Shown here: positions 6,471-9,529 of the stretch, one piece after another
Position numbering within the stretch: the stretch's first letter is position 1
Layout of the letters: each line of letters begins with the position of its first letter
Source of the DNA: Bacillota bacterium
Lineage (GTDB): Bacteria > Bacillota > DTU030 > DUMP01
Assembly (NCBI GenBank): GCA_012735455.1
Contig: JAAYHG010000350.1
Location: 1-9,529, forward strand
Direction of reading: 5' to 3'
DNA: 9,529 bases
Notes under the pieces: model-generated
Told to the model about the DNA's origin: nothing
The model's input: only the letters and a program-made list of their open reading frames with translations
Databases searched by the model: none
Translations under genes and position numbers: made by a program

Positions 6471-7709
6471 GTGGGCAAGAGGGCGGTTATTACTGGAATT
6501 GGCGCCCTTACCCCCATTGGTTGTGGGAGAGAGGGTTACTTTGAGGGACTGCGGTCAGCCAGAAATGGCATTCGCCGTATAACACGCTTTGATCCCGAAC
6601 CGTTTAGTACCCACATGGCCGGAGAAGTGGATTTTGACCCTGCAGAATATGTAGATAAGAAAGAGGCCCGCCGTATGGATCGTTTCAGCCAGTTTGCGGT
6701 AGCCGCTGCTACGCAGGCGGTGGCAGATAGCGGGCTTAATACTACAGAAAACCCTACCCGGGTGGGCCTGACGTTGGGATCAGGCATAGGGGGTATTACT
6801 ACTTTTTCCGAGCAAGTCCTGGTCTTAGAAAACAAGGGGCCGAGCAGGGTGAGCCCCTTCTTCATCCCCATGATGATTCCGAACATGGCAGCCGGACAGA
6901 TCTCCATCTTTCTTGGTATCAAGGGCCCAAGCTTAACGCTGGTCAGTGCTTGTGCCTCCAGTGCCGATGCCATTGGCCAGGCTCTGCGTCTCATTCAACG
7001 CGGTGAAGCAGATGTGGTCCTGGCCGGGGGAGCAGAGGCGCCCATTACTCCCGTGAGCTTAGCAGGGTTTGGGGCCATGAAGGCACTTTCTACCCGTAAT
7101 GACGATCCAGAGCACGCTTCCCGGCCTTTTGATCGTGACCGGGATGGTTTTGTCATGGCTGAGGGCGCTGGTATGGTGGTAGTGGAAGAACTGGAGCATG
7201 CTAAGGCTCGGGGTGCCCGTATTTACGGGGAAATTGTCGGCTACGGTGCCACCTCCGATGCGTACCACATAACAGCTCCGGCGCCAGAAGGCGAGGGTGC
7301 AGCGCGTGCCATGGCAGTCGCCCTGGCCGACGCCGAGATTACCGGAGCTGCGATTGATTACATTAATGCCCATGGTACCTCTACAGGGTATAACGATATT
7401 TATGAGACTATGGCCATCAAGACAGTGTTCGGTGATCGGGCCTATCAGGTACCAGTGAGTTCCACCAAGTCCATGATGGGCCACCTGCTAGGGGCAGCTG
7501 GGGCAGTTGAGTTCATAGCCTGTCTGTTTGCTATAGATCAGAATGTTATTCCACCTACCATCAACTATGAGAACCAAGATCCAGAGTGTGATCTAGACTA
7601 CGTTCCAATGTTCCCGCGCCCAGCTCAAGTGAATACAGCTATGTCTAACTCCTTCGGCTTTGGTGGTCACAACGTTAGCTTGATCGTGAGAAGGTATACA
7701 GGTGACTGA
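6471..7709 (+). CDS. fabF: Beta-ketoacyl-ACP synthase II (FabF)
   Basis: FabF condenses acyl-ACP with malonyl-ACP in each elongation round. The 412-residue protein has the Cys-His-His active site: C161 in [13 protein letters not shown]301 in [11 protein letters not shown] and H338 in [13 protein letters not shown]. The C-terminal NSFGFGGHN (393-401) includes the phenylalanine gate region. HGTSTG replaces the more common HGTSTP, a substitution next to the catalytic histidine that is probably neutral. The GTG at 6471 gives the family start [10 protein letters not shown] and has TTAGGAG (6455-6461) 9 nt before it. The gene overlaps rnc by 8 nt. Confidence 0.97.
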   Translation: MGKRAVITGIGALTPIGCGREGYFEGLRSARNGIRRITRFDPEPFSTHMAGEVDFDPAEYVDKKEARRMDRFSQFAVAAATQAVADSGLNTTENPTRVGLTLGSGIGGITTFSEQVLVLENKGPSRVSPFFIPMMIPNMAAGQISIFLGIKGPSLTLVSACASSADAIGQALRLIQRGEADVVLAGGAEAPITPVSLAGFGAMKALSTRNDDPEHASRPFDRDRDGFVMAEGAGMVVVEELEHAKARGARIYGEIVGYGATSDAYHITAPAPEGEGAARAMAVALADAEITGAAIDYINAHGTSTGYNDIYETMAIKTVFGDRAYQVPVSSTKSMMGHLLGAAGAVEFIACLFAIDQNVIPPTINYENQDPECDLDYVPMFPRPAQVNTAMSNSFGFGGHNVSLIVRRYTGD

Positions 7710-8397
7710 TGTTGTCCAGCCTCTAGCGAAACTGAAGTCCATGCTGGAGACTTGGGGCATAACAGTGTCGTGGGACCTGCTGCGCGAGGCACTGACGCAT
7801 TCTTCTTACGCCAATGAAAACGACACCCAATCCAATGAGCGCCTGGAGTTTCTTGGTGATGCGGTCCTGGAGCTTGTGGTGAGCGAGTACCTTTATCGCA
7901 CCCTACCCCAGGAGCCCGAGGGGGTACTTACCCGCAGGAGGGCGGCCTTGGTGTGCGAGGAGACACTGGCCACGGGAGCTGTTCGTCTTAATCTGGGGGA
8001 GACCCTGCGTTTGGGTCGAGGAGAGGAATCCCAAGGAGGTCGGGAGCGTCCCGCCCTCTTGGCTGATGCTGTAGAGGCTGTTATTGGCGCAGTATACCTG
8101 TCGGGCGGCTTGGAGGCGGCGCGGACTTTTATCCGTCAGCTTATCTCCCCTTACCTGAGTGGCGAGCTCGAGCTGCGCGTCGACTATAAGACCGAGCTGC
8201 AGGAACTACTCCAACGTTCGGGCGATGTCAAGATAGAGTACAGAGTTGTTAGAAGCGTGGGTCCTGATCATGCCCGGCGTTTTACTGTGGCTCTGGCTGT
8301 CAACGGCGCAGAAAGGAGCCGGGGCCAGGGTGCAAGCAAGAAAGAGGCCGAGCAGCATGCGGCCCGAGAACTGCTGCTAGAGCTAGAGAAAAACTAG
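7702..8397 (+). CDS. rnc: Ribonuclease III
   Basis: RNase III cuts double-stranded RNA, including rRNA precursors and structured mRNAs. The 231 residues comprise a catalytic domain (about 5-155) and a C-terminal double-stranded RNA-binding domain (about 161-229). The signature [14 protein letters not shown] (45-58) supplies E46, E49 and D53, and [11 protein letters not shown] supplies D122 and E125; these match the E. coli metal-binding residues E38, E41, D45, D114 and E117. The RNA-binding domain has [11 protein letters not shown] and [12 protein letters not shown]. The GTG at 7702 lies inside fabF, with GAGAAGG (7688-7694) before it, so translation is probably coupled to fabF. The next in-frame ATG (7741) would remove 13 residues and is less likely. 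Linkage of rnc with fab genes and smc is common in Bacillota. Confidence 0.97.
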   Translation: MTDVVQPLAKLKSMLETWGITVSWDLLREALTHSSYANENDTQSNERLEFLGDAVLELVVSEYLYRTLPQEPEGVLTRRRAALVCEETLATGAVRLNLGETLRLGRGEESQGGRERPALLADAVEAVIGAVYLSGGLEAARTFIRQLISPYLSGELELRVDYKTELQELLQRSGDVKIEYRVVRSVGPDHARRFTVALAVNGAERSRGQGASKKEAEQHAARELLLELEKN

Positions 8398-8422
8398 AGA
8401 TGCCAGTCAGTTCTAGTTTTTT
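8389..8422 (+). terminator. Terminator-like hairpin overlapping the end of rnc
   Basis: AAAAACTAGA (8389-8398) pairs with TCTAGTTTTT (8412-8421) around a 13-nt loop; the T run 8417-8422 is both stem and tail. The left arm contains the rnc stop codon. The stem is AT-rich, so it may terminate weakly. Its place at the end of the fab-rnc operon and just before a separate spoVS promoter supports the call. Confidence 0.5.
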
Positions 8423-8456
8423 CTCCTAAAATCTCCGCACTCTCTGTTCAGGAAAA

Positions 8457-8485
8457 GAAGGAATTTTATGGCATGGGGCGAATAG
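8457..8485 (+). promoter_or_regulatory. Probable sigma-H promoter for spoVS
   Basis: GAAGGAATT (8457-8465) fits the sigma-H -35 consensus RnAGGAwWW at every position. After an 11-nt spacer, GGCGAATAG (8477-8485) fits the -10 consensus RnnGAATww except for the last base. The spacer is within the known 11-12 nt. Transcription would start near 8492, about 38 nt before the spoVS GTG. B. subtilis spoVS is known to be under sigma-H control, so gene and promoter type agree. Confidence 0.65.
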
Positions 8486-8515
8486 ATTTAACAAGCCCTT
8501 ATGTCGATCTAACTG

Positions 8516-8522
8516 AAGGAGG
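8516..8522 (+). promoter_or_regulatory. Ribosome binding site that fixes the spoVS start
   Basis: AAGGAGG lies 7 nt before GTG 8530. This rules for GTG 8530 over the in-frame ATG at 8473, which would add 19 residues not found in SpoVS, lies inside the predicted promoter and has no better site. Confidence 0.8.
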
Positions 8523-8529
8523 CAGAGAG

Positions 8530-8790
8530 GTGGAAGTACTGAAAGTTTCAGCTAATTCTAATCCCAAGTCAGTAGCCGGGGCCTTGGCAGCAGTTCTTAG
8601 AGAGCACAGCATGGCTGAGGTGCAAGCCGTTGGGGCAGGAGCGGTAAATCAAGCAGTCAAAGCTGTAGCTATTGCACGTGGTTTTGTGGCCCCGAATGGT
8701 GTGGATCTGGTTTGTGTGCCTGCCTTCGCAGAGATCGAGATTGATGGAGAGGAACGAACGGCAATCAAGCTTATCGTTGGCCCGCGCTAA
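8530..8790 (+). CDS. spoVS: Stage V sporulation protein S (SpoVS)
   Basis: The 86-residue protein has exactly the usual SpoVS length and matches it almost throughout: MEVLKVSANSNPKSVAGALA at the start, GAGAVNQAVKAVAIARGF (35-52), VPAFAEIEIDGEERTAIKLIV near the end and a final PR. SpoVS has an Alba-like fold and is thought to bind nucleic acid. In B. subtilis it acts in spore coat assembly and in timing of septation, while its wide distribution, including bacteria that do not sporulate, suggests a broader role. The gene has its own sigma-H-like promoter and its own terminator, so it appears to be monocistronic. Its place between rnc and smc differs from B. subtilis, where those two genes adjoin. 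It supports a spore-forming host but does not prove it. Confidence 0.95.
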   Translation: MEVLKVSANSNPKSVAGALAAVLREHSMAEVQAVGAGAVNQAVKAVAIARGFVAPNGVDLVCVPAFAEIEIDGEERTAIKLIVGPR

Positions 8791-8832
8791 AAATGCGTGA
8801 GGCACCTGTTCCTCGAGAGAGATCAACTAAGC

Positions 8833-8863
8833 GCCTACCTCCCCGGGGTGGGCCTTTTTTCTT
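8833..8863 (+). terminator. Intrinsic terminator after spoVS
   Basis: GCCTACC (8833-8839) pairs with GGTGGGC (8847-8853), with one wobble, around the loop TCCCCGG, followed by C and a run of six T residues (8855-8860). It is GC-rich with a clean T tract and separates spoVS from smc. Confidence 0.87.
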
Positions 8864-8889
8864 CACTCTAGGCGAGGAATCTCAGGTTG

Positions 8890-8898
8890 TGGTAAAAT
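8890..8898 (+). promoter_or_regulatory. Extended -10 promoter for smc
   Basis: TGGTAAAAT fits the extended -10 form TGnTAtAAT with one mismatch. No good -35 is found 16-18 bp upstream, which is usual for this promoter class. Transcription would start near 8905, so the mRNA leader would be only about 14 nt and would begin in or next to the ribosome binding site. It lies between the spoVS terminator and smc, where a promoter is needed. Confidence 0.5.
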
Positions 8899-8918
8899 GC
8901 AACACGGGAGGGGGCGCC

Positions 8919-9529
8919 ATGTACCTAGAACGCTTGATGATTCAGGGTTTCAAATCCTTTGCCGAGCGCTTGGAGTTTGTCTTCCAACCAGGGATCACTG
9001 CCATTGTTGGCCCTAATGGCAGCGGTAAGAGTAATGTAGTAGACGCTATTCGTTGGGCTTTAGGTGAACAGAGCTTGCACACTCTGCGAGGCGAGCGACT
9101 AGAAGATATTATTTTTAGTGGCTCAGATCATCGTCGGCCACATGGTTTGGCTGAGGTGACACTGGTGTTTAACAACAGTGATGGTGCTTTGCCGGTACCC
9201 TACACAGAGGTCAGCGTTACGCGGCGTGCCTTTCGTTCTGGCAACAGTGAGTTTCTCTTAAATGGTGTAGCCTGCCGTCTACGGGATATTCAAGAGCTGT
9301 TTTGGAATACTGGCCTGGGGCGGGAGGGGTATTCCTTTATCAGCCAGGGCAAGGTGGATGATGTGCTTAACCTCCGGCCTGAAGAGCGGCGGGTGTTTCT
9401 TGAGCAGGCTGCGGGGGTGTGGAAGTACCGTCAGCGCAAGAAGGAAGCGGCCGCAAAGCTGGCCCAAATTGAGCAGGACATGCTGCGACTGGGTGACCTG
9501 GCTGCGGAGCTAGGGCGGCAGCGGGGTCC
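8919..9529 (+). CDS. smc: Chromosome partition protein SMC, N-terminal part
   Basis: SMC forms, with ScpA and ScpB, the condensin complex that folds and separates chromosomes. Only the first 203 codons are present (full-length proteins have about 1,190 residues); the frame runs off the window end. The N-terminal ATPase half is clear: [10 protein letters not shown] (11-20), Walker A GPNGSGKS (31-38), [11 protein letters not shown] (42-52), [14 protein letters not shown] (56-69) and the Q-loop [11 protein letters not shown] (140-150). [16 protein letters not shown] leads into the coiled coil at about residue 165. Trp168 stands where Leu is more usual. The ATG at 8919 has a strong G-rich ribosome binding site (GGGAGGGGG, 8906-8914). 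ftsY often follows smc in this group but lies beyond the window. Confidence 0.97.
   Translation, partial: MYLERLMIQGFKSFAERLEFVFQPGITAIVGPNGSGKSNVVDAIRWALGEQSLHTLRGERLEDIIFSGSDHRRPHGLAEVTLVFNNSDGALPVPYTEVSVTRRAFRSGNSEFLLNGVACRLRDIQELFWNTGLGREGYSFISQGKVDDVLNLRPEERRVFLEQAAGVWKYRQRKKEAAAKLAQIEQDMLRLGDLAAELGRQRG

Noticed and set aside
6602..6611. TTTAGTACCC inside fabF, resembling half of a Bacillus FapR box
   Set aside because: It is a single half site within coding sequence with no inverted partner; chance is sufficient.
8468..8485. A short open frame (MAWGE) that might be a leader peptide of spoVS
   Set aside because: It lies upstream of the predicted transcription start and overlaps the promoter elements, so it would not be transcribed from that promoter.
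8450..8485. AGGAAAA at 8450 as the sigma-H -35 element
   Set aside because: The spacing to GAATAG would be about 20 nt, too long; GAAGGAATT at 8457 gives the correct 11 nt.
8473..8790. A longer SpoVS starting at ATG 8473
   Set aside because: The extra 19 residues are not part of SpoVS, and a strong ribosome binding site precedes GTG 8530, which gives the standard 86 residues.
8791..8832. A small GAGG/CCTC hairpin between spoVS and its terminator, considered as an antiterminator
   Set aside because: Only four base pairs form, and it does not compete convincingly with the terminator stem.

Overview
The window comes from a spore-forming member of the Bacillota (Firmicutes), most likely a moderately GC-rich clostridial lineage of the Moorella/Desulfotomaculum/Thermoanaerobacterales kind. 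The evidence is the gene order (yceD-rpmF-fapR-plsX-fab genes-rnc-smc), a FapR-type lipid regulator, FabK as the enoyl reductase, a SpoVS gene, strong Bacillus-type Shine-Dalgarno sequences and frequent GTG starts. I cannot name a genus or species from sequence alone. All genes are on the + strand, and I see no mobile element, CRISPR array, tRNA or rRNA.

Layout. (1) 1-733: the 3' part of yceD (DUF177; its 5' end lies outside the window) and rpmF (ribosomal protein L32), closed by a strong intrinsic terminator. (2) 734-825: a promoter with two short inverted repeats, then a tightly packed cluster of fapR, plsX, fabH, fabK, fabD, fabG, acpP, fabF and rnc (826-8397). Most junctions overlap or are only 1-19 nt; the exceptions are the 63-nt gap before acpP and the 89-nt gap after it, the latter holding a hairpin that may be an attenuator. 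(3) 8398-8863: spoVS as a stand-alone unit, with a terminator-like structure before it, a close match to a sigma-H promoter, and a strong terminator after it. (4) 8864-9529: an extended -10 promoter and the first 203 codons of smc, cut by the window end.

How the genes work together. FabD loads malonyl groups onto ACP (AcpP). FabH starts the chain from acyl-CoA and malonyl-ACP, FabF elongates, FabG reduces the ketone and FabK reduces the enoyl group. PlsX converts finished acyl-ACP to acyl-phosphate for phospholipid synthesis. FapR senses malonyl-CoA and is expected to repress its own operon when malonyl-CoA is scarce. The dehydratase (FabZ) and acetyl-CoA carboxylase genes are not in this window. 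RNase III, SpoVS and SMC are neighbours with RNA-processing, sporulation and chromosome-organising roles.

This is mainly a conserved housekeeping region, and I did not find a new multi-gene system. The observations most worth checking are the sigma-H promoter and insulated position of spoVS, the palindromes at the fapR promoter, a glutamate in FapR where the related thioesterases may carry their catalytic acid, and the hairpin between acpP and fabF. The longest stretch without a gene is 146 nt (680-825).
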